From positions 1 to 26,604 of the forward strand of contig DATGIQ010000432.1 of assembly GCA_035295665.1 (NCBI GenBank): a stretch of 26,604 nt of DNA, in the 5' to 3' direction. This DNA is from DATGIQ01 sp035295665 (lineage in GTDB: Bacteria; Planctomycetota; Planctomycetia; Gemmatales; Gemmataceae). The notes beneath the pieces were generated by a model. It was given only the letters and a program-made list of their open reading frames with translations, did not search any database and was not told the DNA's origin. The position numbers were made by a program, and so were the translations under genes. Each line of letters starts with the position of its first letter. Position 1 is the first letter of the stretch. Shown in pieces: positions 16,541 through 24,231 of this stretch.

Positions 16541-16596
16541 ACAAGCCTGACGCCCCAGCGAAGAAGTCTTGTCCTTCGCGAGCGCGTCAGGCTTGT
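16541..16596. repeat. convergent-gap palindrome, copy 2 (candidate bidirectional terminator)
   Basis: Arms 16541-16563 and 16574-16596 pair over 13 outer bp (ACAAGCCTGACGC with GCGTCAGGCTTGT) and 6 inner bp (GCGAAG with CTTCGC), with a 4-nt internal mismatch and a 10-nt loop. It lies between the convergent DUF1080-kinase and porin genes and shares its outer and core bases with the other copies. Confidence 0.75.
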
Positions 16597-16619
16597 TCTG
16601 CCGAGTTCTCCACGACCAG

Positions 16620-17996
16620 TTAGAACTTCAGCAGCAATTCCGTCGCGATGCTCAGCTGGTCCTTTTTGTCGTTCTGATCTCCGAAATTGGGGTGCGTCGC
16701 GTGATCATAGCGGATCTCAGGACGGAGCTGGACCCACTTGACCGGGTGATAATCGATGCCGAGGGTCAGCTCGAAATAGTCGGTGTGGGGCACACCAAAG
16801 CCGCCGGGGTAGCCGCCGCCGTCGGTGTCCTTGTACCATTCAAAACGGCTATTCACATCCACACAACTGGTCAGGTGCGCGCCGAGGTAGGTGTAGACAT
16901 CGTAAGCGCGCTCCTGGTACGTGTGCGGCACCGCGAAGAAGATCGGCGCCTTCGAGTAGCAAATCTGCGAGTCGATAATCTGGTAAATGTACTTGTTCCA
17001 GTTGTGCTGGATGCCGATCTCAGTCGTCGTCGTGTTGCCGGTGCTGAATTTGCCCGTGGGCCCCGTCAACACCGTCGTCCAGACCTTCGTGTTCTTGGCA
17101 TCCTCATCAAGCCAGTAGTTGATCTGAGTGATGTACTGCGGTGCCGGGCCAATCTCATCATAGAATGTGCCCCAGCCGAACTCGATGCCGTTGTACCAGC
17201 TCAGCCACTTGCTGATGTGCCAGTCGGCCGAGATGCCGGTGTAGCGACCTTCTTCCTCGTTGTACCAAGCGTAATCGCTGGAATCGAAGTAGCGCTGCCA
17301 AGCAATGGCGCCCATCGGACCCAGGACGGTCGTTTGCCGGCCCGCTTTGATATCGATGCCGCCTTCCGTCAAAATCGGCAAGTGGAAGGTCACATTGAGG
17401 TCCGTAAAACTGGCCCCAAACCGGGGGTCGGTATTCCGCCAGCCGCCCGCCGTGGGAGTGAGGAAGGAGCCGTCCGAACCGGTCAGGAAGAGGGCGTTGA
17501 AGCCCCACGACCAGCATTTCGGATCGAGCGGCTTGTAGATGTACAGGCCGAGCTCGCGGACCAAGAATTCATTCCCGAACCGATTTTCGACCGGGGCGAT
17601 GTTGTTGATGCCTGAGCTGGTGGACCGGAACGTGTAGTCCATGTCCAACCACCCGGCGAACTTGATCTTGGCTTCCGATGCGCGGTCGCCGTAGATCAAC
17701 TCATTCAAGGTTCCGACTTTGAGCAGAGGGGTCGGTCCCAGGGCGGGCTCCTCCGCGGGGGCCGCACCTTCTTCCCCGGCGATCATTTCGCTCCGCGTTT
17801 CCGAGTACTGGCTGCCGCCACCGGAAGGCGCTTCGGCGGCTGGCGGAGCTTCGGGGGTAGCCTGTACCACCGTGCGATAGGGCAGGGGAGTACTGGACAT
17901 TGGCAACGCTGCAGGAGCTTGGTATTGCCCCTGGGCAGAGATGGTTCCACCAAGAACCGCTGCTAGACTCAATCCCCAACATTTCTTCCAACGCAT
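16620..17996 (-). CDS. outer-membrane beta-barrel porin (BBP2/OmpL-like)
   Basis: The 458-residue protein has a signal peptide (MRWKKCWGLSLAAVLGGTISA, cleaved near QGQ). An Ala/Pro/Glu-rich region follows (about 25-88), then a barrel of alternating strands rich in Tyr, Trp and Gly. Characteristic segments are KFAGWLDMDYTF, FGNEFLVRELGLYIYKPLD, IDIKAGRQTTVLGPMGAIAW and WVQLRPEIRYDHAT. It ends in phenylalanine, as expected for outer-membrane insertion. This matches the putative beta-barrel porin-2 families abundant in planctomycetes; the transported solute is unknown. GGAGGG sits 9 nt before the ATG. It is transcribed toward the DUF1080 kinase, and its own upstream gap (255 nt) leaves room for an independent promoter. 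Confidence 0.88.
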   Translation of the reverse strand: MRWKKCWGLSLAAVLGGTISAQGQYQAPAALPMSSTPLPYRTVVQATPEAPPAAEAPSGGGSQYSETRSEMIAGEEGAAPAEEPALGPTPLLKVGTLNELIYGDRASEAKIKFAGWLDMDYTFRSTSSGINNIAPVENRFGNEFLVRELGLYIYKPLDPKCWSWGFNALFLTGSDGSFLTPTAGGWRNTDPRFGASFTDLNVTFHLPILTEGGIDIKAGRQTTVLGPMGAIAWQRYFDSSDYAWYNEEEGRYTGISADWHISKWLSWYNGIEFGWGTFYDEIGPAPQYITQINYWLDEDAKNTKVWTTVLTGPTGKFSTGNTTTTEIGIQHNWNKYIYQIIDSQICYSKAPIFFAVPHTYQERAYDVYTYLGAHLTSCVDVNSRFEWYKDTDGGGYPGGFGVPHTDYFELTLGIDYHPVKWVQLRPEIRYDHATHPNFGDQNDKKDQLSIATELLLKF

Positions 17997-18251
17997 GAAA
18001 ATATCCCTCCGTGGAACTTGCCGATGGCTGTGGTGTAGGCAGGGCCAGGAGAGGTGGCACTCGCCGCTTATTCCTGGATCGCTCCCGCTGGAGGGAATAA
18101 ATCGGCAACCGTAATTTGCGGCATTAGAGGGGTCGGGGGATTTTATGAATGAGAACGGGGATTGGGTTCCCCGGGCGGCCCTCTATTCGGAATGCGCGCA
18201 ACGGTGCGGATTTTCGTTATTTCTTCTCTGTTTTCGTTCCCGGTTTGCAGC

Positions 18252-18983
18252 CTAGGCTTCCGGCAAGCGAACTTCTGGCAGCTCCAAGACCGCTTTGCGG
18301 AGTCCCTGCTCCCATTGGGCACGGATGTCCCGGAGATCCGGATCCTGAGCGTCGAACCGCCGATGGCGTGAAATCCGTAGCTCATCCGTACCATAAATCA
18401 GCAGGTCGATCGGTGGACCGACCGTGACGTTGGAGCGCATGGTCGAGTCGAGGGAGATGAGGGCATATTTTGCCCCTTCTTCCAGCGTCGTCCGATCGTA
18501 ACGGATTCCGCGGTCCAGAATCGGCCGGCCATACTTGCACTCGCCAATCTGCAGGTAAGGAGAGTCTTCCGTGGCACTGAGCGGGTTGCCTTGCGGATAG
18601 ACGAGATAGAGCTGCGGCACTTCGCCGCGGATCTGCCCGCCCAGGAGCAGGTGGACATTGAACTGGTACTGATCCCGTTCCAGGGCCTCGCGGTCCACCA
18701 AAGAAACCCGCCGGACCTGCTCGCCGACGACGCGGGCGGCATCATATAGTGAAGGGGTAGAAGCCAGACCAGCGCCCTGATCGAAATCACGCCGCAGCAG
18801 GGTGATGACCGATTGCGTGATGGATAGGCTTCCGCTGGTCAGCACAATCAACACACGCTCCCCGGGTTGGACGAAGGTGTGCATTTTGCGACAGACGTTC
18901 ACCTGATCGTAGCCAGCATTCGTTCGGGAGTCGGAAGCCATCACCAGGCCCCGGCGCAAGATGATCCCCAAACAGTAAGACAT
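18252..18983 (-). CDS. anbu: Anbu, proteasome-like bacterial protease subunit
   Basis: Anbu is the ancestral beta-subunit-type Ntn-hydrolase related to HslV and 20S beta subunits. The 243-residue protein has the family N-terminus MSYCLGI, GLVMASDSRTNAG, a lysine in VCRKMHTF, and later YGRPILDRGIRYD and ALISLDSTMRSNVTVGPPID. After Met removal the catalytic set would be Ser1, Asp17 and Lys32, parallel to Thr1/Asp17/Lys33 of the proteasome. The nucleophile here is Ser, not the Thr usual in this class. There is no signal peptide, so it is cytoplasmic. It is divergent, across 350 nt, from ATP-grasp, alpha-E and transglutaminase genes, the known genomic partners of Anbu. No dedicated AAA+ unfoldase is present. 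Its substrate is unknown. Confidence 0.94.
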   Translation of the reverse strand: MSYCLGIILRRGLVMASDSRTNAGYDQVNVCRKMHTFVQPGERVLIVLTSGSLSITQSVITLLRRDFDQGAGLASTPSLYDAARVVGEQVRRVSLVDREALERDQYQFNVHLLLGGQIRGEVPQLYLVYPQGNPLSATEDSPYLQIGECKYGRPILDRGIRYDRTTLEEGAKYALISLDSTMRSNVTVGPPIDLLIYGTDELRISRHRRFDAQDPDLRDIRAQWEQGLRKAVLELPEVRLPEA

Positions 18984-19333
18984 CGTCCCTAACCTTTCTG
19001 GTACCGGCCCGAGGCCGGTTGGAATTCCTCAGGGTTCGTGCGAAGCAACCAACCATTCGATCGAAAACCTTCTTTCTGTCCCAGGAAATGGTACGCCGCT
19101 TGCCTTTAGTCTAGGTTTGACTTTCCGCGCCGGGTCGCCTTTTTCAATGGGGAAGAGGGGACGAGGCGCAATTTCTTGATATAGCAGAACTTGGAGAATC
19201 CTCTCCGCCGCCCTGGCCGATGGCGCGGAAGGTCCCCTGCCTGTAGTTTAAGCACACATGCCCAAGAACCGTCAAGGTACCTCCGTTTTTCTGTTTGGCA
19301 CTCTCCCTTTCCTGGACGAGTTGAGCGCGGATT
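18984..19333. promoter_or_regulatory. 350-nt divergent control region of the Anbu system
   Basis: This region must contain the promoters for anbu (leftward) and for the ATP-grasp set (rightward). I found no strong sigma70 pair on either strand. A hairpin lies 20 nt from the anbu ATG: ACCGGCC (19003-19009), 3-nt loop, GGCCGGT (19013-19019), and could affect anbu translation. An open frame on the minus strand enters from the ATP-grasp gene and is a shadow. Confidence 0.45.
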
Positions 19334-20809
19334 ATGATCGAAACAGCGACGCCGTCGGTTGAGGCGATCCAGAACAGCCTCTTCGAGAGCTATCACCTGG
19401 GTGCCGCATATGATGAGATGTTTGACGGAGCGTTTCATCCGCGCCCTCATTACCAATCCCTCTGCCGGCTTCTGACCGGGTTGAGTCCACACGAGTTCCG
19501 CCGCCGCAAAGCCATGACCGACCTGTCCATGCTCCAGGATGGCGTCGGCTTTACCGTGTACCGGCAAGAAGAGGGAATCGAGCGCGTTTGGCCCATGGAC
19601 CCGGTGCCACGGATCATTCCCGCCCAGGAATGGCAGCGAATCGAGCGCGGGTTGGTCCAGCGGCTGACCACGTTGAACCTTTTCTTGAAAGATGTGTACA
19701 ACGAGCAACACATCCTCCGCGACCGGGTGGTCGATCCGCAGCTCATTTACGATGGTGGCTATTTCCGACGCGAGTTCATGGGCGCCAAGGTACCCCGTGA
19801 CATTTACATTCACATCTGTGGCACTGACCTGGTGCGCGACTCCCAGGGCCAATATCTGGTTCTCGAAGACAATGGCCGGACTCCCTCGGGGGTCAGCTAC
19901 ATGCTTCAGAATCGCCAAGTGCTCAAGCGGGTGTTCCCCCAGATTTTTGAATCGTACGATGTCCGGGCGACCGAAGATTACCCGGCAGCCTTGCTCGATC
20001 TGCTGAAATACATTGCCCCGGCTGGGCGTGCCGATCCGACGATCGTGCTCCTGAGTCCCGGCATCTACAATTCCGCGTATTTCGAGCACACCTTCCTTGC
20101 CCAGCGGATGGGAATCGAGCTGGTGGAGGGGCGCGACCTGCTCGTGGATCAAAATCGGGTCTACATGCGCACCACGCGCGGGTTCGAGCGCGTGGATGTC
20201 ATCTATCGCCGCATCGATGACGATTTCCTGGACCCGCTGACGTTTCGGCCGGACAGCTCGCTGGGAGTCCCCGGACTGGTGAATGCTTACCGCGCTGGTG
20301 AGGTGGCGCTGGCCAACTCAATCGGTACGGGGATCGCCGATGACAAGGGAATTTACCCCTTTGTCCCTGACATGATCCGCTACTACCTCAGGGAGGATCC
20401 GATCCTGCCCAATGTCGAGACGTACCGCCCGCTCGTGTCCAGTCACCTGAGCCACGTCTTGGCCAACTTGGACAAGCTCGTGGTCAAAACGGTTAACGAA
20501 TCGGGCGGCTACGGCATGCTGATTGGCCCAGCGTCCACGGCCAGCCAGCGAGCCGAGTTCCGCGAGCTGGTCCGCGCCAAACCGCGCGATTATATCGCAC
20601 AGCCGACGATCCAGCTTTCGCAGCATCCAACCTTCGTGGAAGACCATCTCGAAGGCCGTCACGTGGATCTTCGGCCATTCATTCTCTGTGGAGAAAAAAT
20701 CACGGTCGTACCCGGTGCTCTCACCCGTGTGGCCCTGCCGAAAGGAAGCCTGGTCGTGAACAGCTCGCAAGGCGGCGGCAGCAAAGATACCTGGGTCCTT
20801 GCAAAATAA
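19334..20809 (+). CDS. circularly permuted ATP-grasp protein (type 2; DUF404/DUF407)
   Basis: The 491-residue protein belongs to the circularly permuted ATP-grasp family, predicted to form amide bonds between a carboxylate and an amine using ATP. Visible family blocks are YDEMFD (26-31), RVWPMDPVPRIIP (84-96), LVLEDNGRTPSGVSYML (175-191, acidic metal/substrate loop), VDVIYRRIDDDFLDP (287-301), IGTGIADDKGIYPFVPDMI (330-348), LVVKTVNESGGYGMLIGP (382-399, nucleotide-binding Lys and Gly loop), and HVDLRPF with SSQGGGSKDTWVL at the C-terminus. It is cytoplasmic. It starts the plus-strand set divergent from anbu, and a perfect hairpin follows its stop codon directly. The substrate is unknown; peptide synthesis or protein tagging has been proposed for this family. 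Confidence 0.93.
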   Translation: MIETATPSVEAIQNSLFESYHLGAAYDEMFDGAFHPRPHYQSLCRLLTGLSPHEFRRRKAMTDLSMLQDGVGFTVYRQEEGIERVWPMDPVPRIIPAQEWQRIERGLVQRLTTLNLFLKDVYNEQHILRDRVVDPQLIYDGGYFRREFMGAKVPRDIYIHICGTDLVRDSQGQYLVLEDNGRTPSGVSYMLQNRQVLKRVFPQIFESYDVRATEDYPAALLDLLKYIAPAGRADPTIVLLSPGIYNSAYFEHTFLAQRMGIELVEGRDLLVDQNRVYMRTTRGFERVDVIYRRIDDDFLDPLTFRPDSSLGVPGLVNAYRAGEVALANSIGTGIADDKGIYPFVPDMIRYYLREDPILPNVETYRPLVSSHLSHVLANLDKLVVKTVNESGGYGMLIGPASTASQRAEFRELVRAKPRDYIAQPTIQLSQHPTFVEDHLEGRHVDLRPFILCGEKITVVPGALTRVALPKGSLVVNSSQGGGSKDTWVLAK

Positions 20810-20810
20810 C

Positions 20811-20862
20811 GTCCGTGGTCGGCGGTCCGTAGCAGCCTGGCTACGGACCGCCGACCACGGAC
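20811..20862. repeat. perfect 22-bp hairpin between the ATP-grasp and alpha-E genes
   Basis: The left arm 20811-20832 and right arm 20841-20862 are perfectly complementary, with an 8-nt loop CAGCCTGG. The left arm begins with GTCCGTGGTCGGCGGTCC. It starts one base after the ATP-grasp stop and ends 15 nt before the alpha-E ATG, followed by a partial repeat TACGGACT. There is no U-tract. It could lower downstream expression, stabilise the upstream mRNA 3' end, or be an inserted palindromic element. Confidence 0.9.
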
Positions 20863-20877
20863 TACGGACTGAATACA

Positions 20878-21834
20878 ATGCTGAGTCGAGTAGCCGACGC
20901 CCTTTTCTGGATGAGCCGTTACCTGGAGCGAGCCGAACACGTGGCGCGGCTGCTCGATATCTGTTTCCTGCTGGAGCTCGATTTGCGTGGCGTGATGGCC
21001 GGGCCGCACGAGCTTCACTGGACCAGCCTGGCGGCGATTCTCCAGCAGCCGGTCTCTGCCACGGCAGATAACGCCTCCACGCCGCAGGCGCTAATCAGTC
21101 GGTGGTTCACGTTCGCCCTGGACAACCCGACCAGCATCATGTCATGTATTTCGCGCGCCCGTTACAACGCCCGGAGTATCCGGGGCACGATCAACTCGGC
21201 GATGTGGAAAGAACTGAACAAGCTGTACTGGCAATTGGCTGACCCGGAGTTTTGCGGTCGGGTGCGAGAGTCACCGCACGAATTCTATGAAGCGGTGGAA
21301 TGCGGCAGCGATCTCTTTCAGGGGGTCTGCGATACGACGCTGAACCATGACGAAGGCTGGCAATTCATCCAACTGGGCAAGTTCCTGGAACGCGCCGATA
21401 AAACGCTGCGCATCATCGACATCCAGTATCACTTGCTGCACGAGATGACGGATCCGGCGGATTTGTCGCTGTCCAATTTGCAGTGGGCCAGCGTGCTCCG
21501 TAGCTGCCGGGCATATGAGGCGTACCAGCGGTTCTATGTGGGTCGGGTTGAGCGCGAGCATGTGATCGAGTTTCTGTTGCTGCATCCCAGTTTCCCGCGC
21601 TCGGTGCATTTCTGCTTGGAAGCGGCGGCCCGCTCGCTGGCAGCGATTGAAGGTCCGGTTCCCGGCCGCGGGTTGAGCAAAGTCGATCGTATTCTGGGTC
21701 AAGTCCTGAGCGATCTGAAATTCGTGGAGCTCGATCAGATTCTCAAAAACGATCTGCACACGTTCTTGGGCAATGTCCTGGAGCGATGCGCCCAGGTCAC
21801 CCGGGCCGTTCAGGAGCAGTATTCCCTTCATTAA
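20878..21834 (+). CDS. alpha-E domain protein (DUF403)
   Basis: The 318-residue all-helical protein has the two signature helices of the alpha-E family: LFWMSRYLERAEHVARLLD (9-27) and FIQLGKFLERADKTLRIID (163-181), with conserved Glu/Arg in the LER-A motif. Other family segments are SIMSCISRARYNARSIRG and WKELNKLYW. The family has no proven activity but is nearly always encoded beside, or fused to, circularly permuted ATP-grasp proteins, so it is presumed to be a partner in peptide-bond chemistry. There is no signal peptide. No clear ribosome site is seen between the preceding hairpin and the ATG, so its translation may depend on that structure. It is followed by the transglutaminase gene after 15 nt. 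Confidence 0.93.
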   Translation: MLSRVADALFWMSRYLERAEHVARLLDICFLLELDLRGVMAGPHELHWTSLAAILQQPVSATADNASTPQALISRWFTFALDNPTSIMSCISRARYNARSIRGTINSAMWKELNKLYWQLADPEFCGRVRESPHEFYEAVECGSDLFQGVCDTTLNHDEGWQFIQLGKFLERADKTLRIIDIQYHLLHEMTDPADLSLSNLQWASVLRSCRAYEAYQRFYVGRVEREHVIEFLLLHPSFPRSVHFCLEAAARSLAAIEGPVPGRGLSKVDRILGQVLSDLKFVELDQILKNDLHTFLGNVLERCAQVTRAVQEQYSLH

Positions 21835-21849
21835 CCCTCGGCAAACGCC

Positions 21850-22806
21850 ATGATTATGGAAGTTCAACACGAGACGCGGTTGGAGTATTCGGAGCCGGTC
21901 ACGGAATCGCTCACCGAAGTCCGCATGGAGCCGGTCAGCGGTTCCGAGCAAAGCTGCCGGTCGTTTCATCTCATGGTGAGTCCGCTAACTCAGCTCTTTC
22001 GCTACCAGGATGGCTTCGGGAATCGCGTCCATCACTTCAACGTCCTTGCTGGCCATATCGAAGTTCGGATCTTGGCCGCTTCCCTGGTGGAAACGCATCC
22101 CCGCCCCCTGGAGCTCCATTCCTGTCAAGCCGCCTATCCCCTCGATCCGGAGCAACTCGATCTCGGGGCATTGGATTACTTGAAGTTCCGTGGCCCGGTC
22201 CGCTCGACTCCGCGGCTGGCACCCCTACTGGAAATCCTTCGCCCCCAACCAGGCCAGTCGCTGGCCGGACTGGTCCTCCAGGTTGCCGACTATATCCATT
22301 CCCATTTCGAGTACGCGCGCGCGGTCACCCTGTCGAGTTCGCCCATCGATGATGTGCTCGAACAGGGAAAGGGAGTGTGTCAGGATTTTACGCACCTGAT
22401 GATTGCGGTGCTGCGTTCTTTCGGCATCCCGGCTCGGTATGTGAGCGGCTACCTGCATCGGCCCAACAAGGAATCGCAGAGCCATGCCTGGTGCGAAGCC
22501 TGGCTGCCGGACGTGGGCTGGGTAGGAATCGATCCAACGAATGACTTGGCCGTCAACGATCACTTTATCAAGGTGGCCATCGGGCGGGATTTCAGTGACA
22601 TCCCGCCCAATAAGGGCGTCTACCGTGGCCAGGCAGAAGAAAAGATTTCGGTGCGCGTGGAGACGCGGGCATTGGAGCGGTTGCCGTCGATGGCGTGGCA
22701 AGATGAGCTGCCGCCGCTACAAGTGCCATTGATGGCCATCGCGAGCCGCAACCTCCGCCAAACTTCCCCTGCGGAAGAATTGTCGCAGCAACAGCAGCAG
22801 CAATAG
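21850..22806 (+). CDS. transglutaminase-like cysteine protease with N-terminal beta domain
   Basis: The 318-residue protein has the bacterial transglutaminase-like N-terminal region (about 1-85, QHETRLEYSEPVTES) and a transglutaminase/protease core. The catalytic triad is visible: Cys177 (GKGVCQDFTHLM), His212 (SHAWCEAW) and Asp228 (GIDPTND). Members of this group are thought to act as peptidases or amidases more often than cross-linkers. No signal peptide is seen, placing it in the cytoplasm with Anbu and ATP-grasp. The C-terminus ends in six glutamines. An in-frame ATG two codons in (21856) is an alternative start. It lies 15 nt after the alpha-E stop, so the two genes are clearly one transcript. 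Confidence 0.93.
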   Translation: MIMEVQHETRLEYSEPVTESLTEVRMEPVSGSEQSCRSFHLMVSPLTQLFRYQDGFGNRVHHFNVLAGHIEVRILAASLVETHPRPLELHSCQAAYPLDPEQLDLGALDYLKFRGPVRSTPRLAPLLEILRPQPGQSLAGLVLQVADYIHSHFEYARAVTLSSSPIDDVLEQGKGVCQDFTHLMIAVLRSFGIPARYVSGYLHRPNKESQSHAWCEAWLPDVGWVGIDPTNDLAVNDHFIKVAIGRDFSDIPPNKGVYRGQAEEKISVRVETRALERLPSMAWQDELPPLQVPLMAIASRNLRQTSPAEELSQQQQQQ

Positions 22807-22943
22807 CTGATCGACAAAAAGCTGCCGGCAGATGCTCGCTTCTTGACCATGCGTTACAATGCCGTGTCGTATCACGCCGTTCCCCGCTTGATTCAGGTTC
22901 TGGACGTCGTGGTGCTCCAGGGAGACCGGGCGCCATCGAGGGG

Positions 22944-23231
22944 ATGCCGGCCAAGGTTACATCGGTGCGCGAACTGCTGCTCTTGAACATGTTCGCCGCT
23001 CCCCATCGCCCCGAGCTGGGAGCCCGGAAACTGGGCGAGACCGAGATCGCCCGCTTGTTGGAGCGGAATGCGGCAATCGTTACCGCTGAGGATATGCCCT
23101 ACGTCGGCAATCGCCGGCTGGAACTGTGCTTCACCGCAGAGGATGGTGCCCAGACCATTTCTCAGCTCCAGTGGCTCAACGACCCACTCGCTCAGTTGCA
23201 CAGATCCGATCGTATCTATCCGCTGCCGTGA
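22944..23231 (+). CDS. small unknown protein, possibly frameshifted at its 5' end
   Basis: The 95-residue frame starting MPAKVTSVRELL has strong GC bias at third positions and looks coding, but I do not recognise a family. Its ATG has a badly placed ribosome site (GAGGGG touching the start); GTG at 22965 is an alternative. Upstream, a different frame from ATG 22849 (MRYNAVSYHAVPRLIQVLDV...) also has coding-like composition and stops shortly after entering this gene. Adding one C near 22934 would join them into one protein of about 127 residues with RAPIEGMPAKV at the junction. So either a one-base deletion or sequencing error has split the gene, or only the downstream part is used. It begins 43-138 nt after the transglutaminase gene, same strand. 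Confidence 0.5.
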   Translation: MPAKVTSVRELLLLNMFAAPHRPELGARKLGETEIARLLERNAAIVTAEDMPYVGNRRLELCFTAEDGAQTISQLQWLNDPLAQLHRSDRIYPLP

Positions 23232-23362
23232 AACGGTTCGCTCGACACTGTCGCACGGTTTTTCTACCCTTAAATCCGCGGCGGCCATCGCCGAATAGAC
23301 GCTAGAGTCACGAGCGGTTGTTCCGTTCGTCGACCGATTTATCCCTCCAACGAGGTAGAACC

Positions 23363-24121
23363 ATGCGAACGACTTGGTGCGTGGCGGCAATCGTCCTGGC
23401 GCTGGCGGCGGCTGGTGGAGCGCGGGCCGACGACAAAGCGGACCTCCGGGCCGTCATCGACAAAGCCATCCGAGCCCGCGGCGGCGAGGAGAAGCTGGCC
23501 CAGGTGAAGGCCGTCCATTTCAAGGGCAAGGGTCAGTACTACGGCATGGGCGCGGCCATCGACTACACCGATGAATGGAATATTCAGCCTCCCGAAAAGT
23601 GGCGCATCCAGCTTCAGTTCGACGTCAACGGCATGAAGTTCACGTTCCTGATGGTCTTCGACGGCAAAAAGGGTTGGCGGAAGATCAACGACGATACGGT
23701 TGAATTGAATCCAGACGAGCTGGCTGAGGCCAAGGAGGATCAGTACGCCGGCCTCGTGGAGTCGTTGTTGCCCTTGCTCAAGGATAAGGGCTTTGAATTA
23801 TCGCCGCTGGGCGAGGCAAAGGTGGACAATCAGGTGGTCGTCGGCGTTCGGGTTGTGCATAAGGGCCATCGCGACATCAACCTGTTCTTCGATAAGACGA
23901 CCGGTCTTCTCCTTAAGAGTGAGCGGACGATCAAGGACCAGATGATGGCCGGCAAGGAGCGGCTCCAGGAAACGCTGCATAGTGATTACAAGGACGTAAA
24001 CGGCGTCCTGCATCCCATGAAAGTCGTCCTCAAACGCGATGGCGAAAAATACGTCGAGGGTGAGGCCACGGAGTTTGAGGCCAAGGATCAGACCGACGAC
24101 TCCCTATTCGTCAAGCCCTGA
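23363..24121 (+). CDS. secreted LolA/LppX-like lipoprotein-carrier-fold protein
   Basis: The 252-residue protein has a clear signal peptide (MRTTWCVAAIVLALAAAGGARA, cleaved before DDKAD). A helix follows (AVIDKAIRARGGEEKLAQVKA), then a beta-rich domain (FKGKGQYYGMG, WRIQLQFDVNGMKFTFLMVF, INLFFDKTTGLLLKSE, YKDVNGVLHPMKVVLKRDG). This layout resembles outer-membrane lipoprotein-sorting (LolA-like) proteins, a fold-level inference. It is predicted periplasmic; its cargo is unknown. ATG 23363 has GAGG 8 nt upstream and was preferred over a start at 23318 that would bury the signal peptide. It appears to be a single-gene unit facing the sialidase gene. Confidence 0.75.
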   Translation: MRTTWCVAAIVLALAAAGGARADDKADLRAVIDKAIRARGGEEKLAQVKAVHFKGKGQYYGMGAAIDYTDEWNIQPPEKWRIQLQFDVNGMKFTFLMVFDGKKGWRKINDDTVELNPDELAEAKEDQYAGLVESLLPLLKDKGFELSPLGEAKVDNQVVVGVRVVHKGHRDINLFFDKTTGLLLKSERTIKDQMMAGKERLQETLHSDYKDVNGVLHPMKVVLKRDGEKYVEGEATEFEAKDQTDDSLFVKP

Positions 24122-24140
24122 CTACCCGATCCCACAGGAT

Positions 24141-24189
24141 ACAAACCTGCCCCGTCAGCGAAGGACCTTCGCTGACGGGGCAGGTTTGT
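24141..24189. repeat. convergent-gap palindrome, copy 3 (perfect; candidate bidirectional terminator)
   Basis: Arms of 24 nt (24141-24164 and 24166-24189) are perfectly complementary around a single A. The left arm begins ACAAACCTGCCCCGTCAGCG. It sits between the convergent LolA-like and sialidase genes. It is the most intact of three related palindromes in this window. Confidence 0.85.
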
Positions 24190-24231
24190 TGCAACACCAT
24201 GCACGCCGATGCTGGCAGTACCAGCTCGGTT

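Noticed and set aside
16569..17615. Plus-strand open frame of 348 codons opposite the porin
   Set aside because: It is antisense to a barrel protein with signal peptide and terminal Phe, and shows no domain of its own.
19302..19324. TGGCAC-containing stretch as a sigma54 promoter for the ATP-grasp gene
   Set aside because: The -24-like TGGCAC has no GC-containing -12 element at the correct spacing.
19106..20152. Minus-strand open frame of 348 codons across the Anbu control region and ATP-grasp gene
   Set aside because: It has no recognisable motifs and most of it is antisense to the conserved ATP-grasp blocks.
20811..20862. Hairpin as an insertion-sequence end or attachment site
   Set aside because: No transposase, integrase or target duplication is visible nearby.
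22786..22806. CAG/CAA run at the end of the transglutaminase gene as a functional poly-Q
   Set aside because: Six glutamines at a C-terminus are easily produced by repeat slippage, with no evidence of function.
22893..23390. Minus-strand open frame of 165 codons downstream of the transglutaminase gene
   Set aside because: It is low in recognisable structure and overlaps the plus-strand frame with better codon composition and the LolA-like gene's leader.
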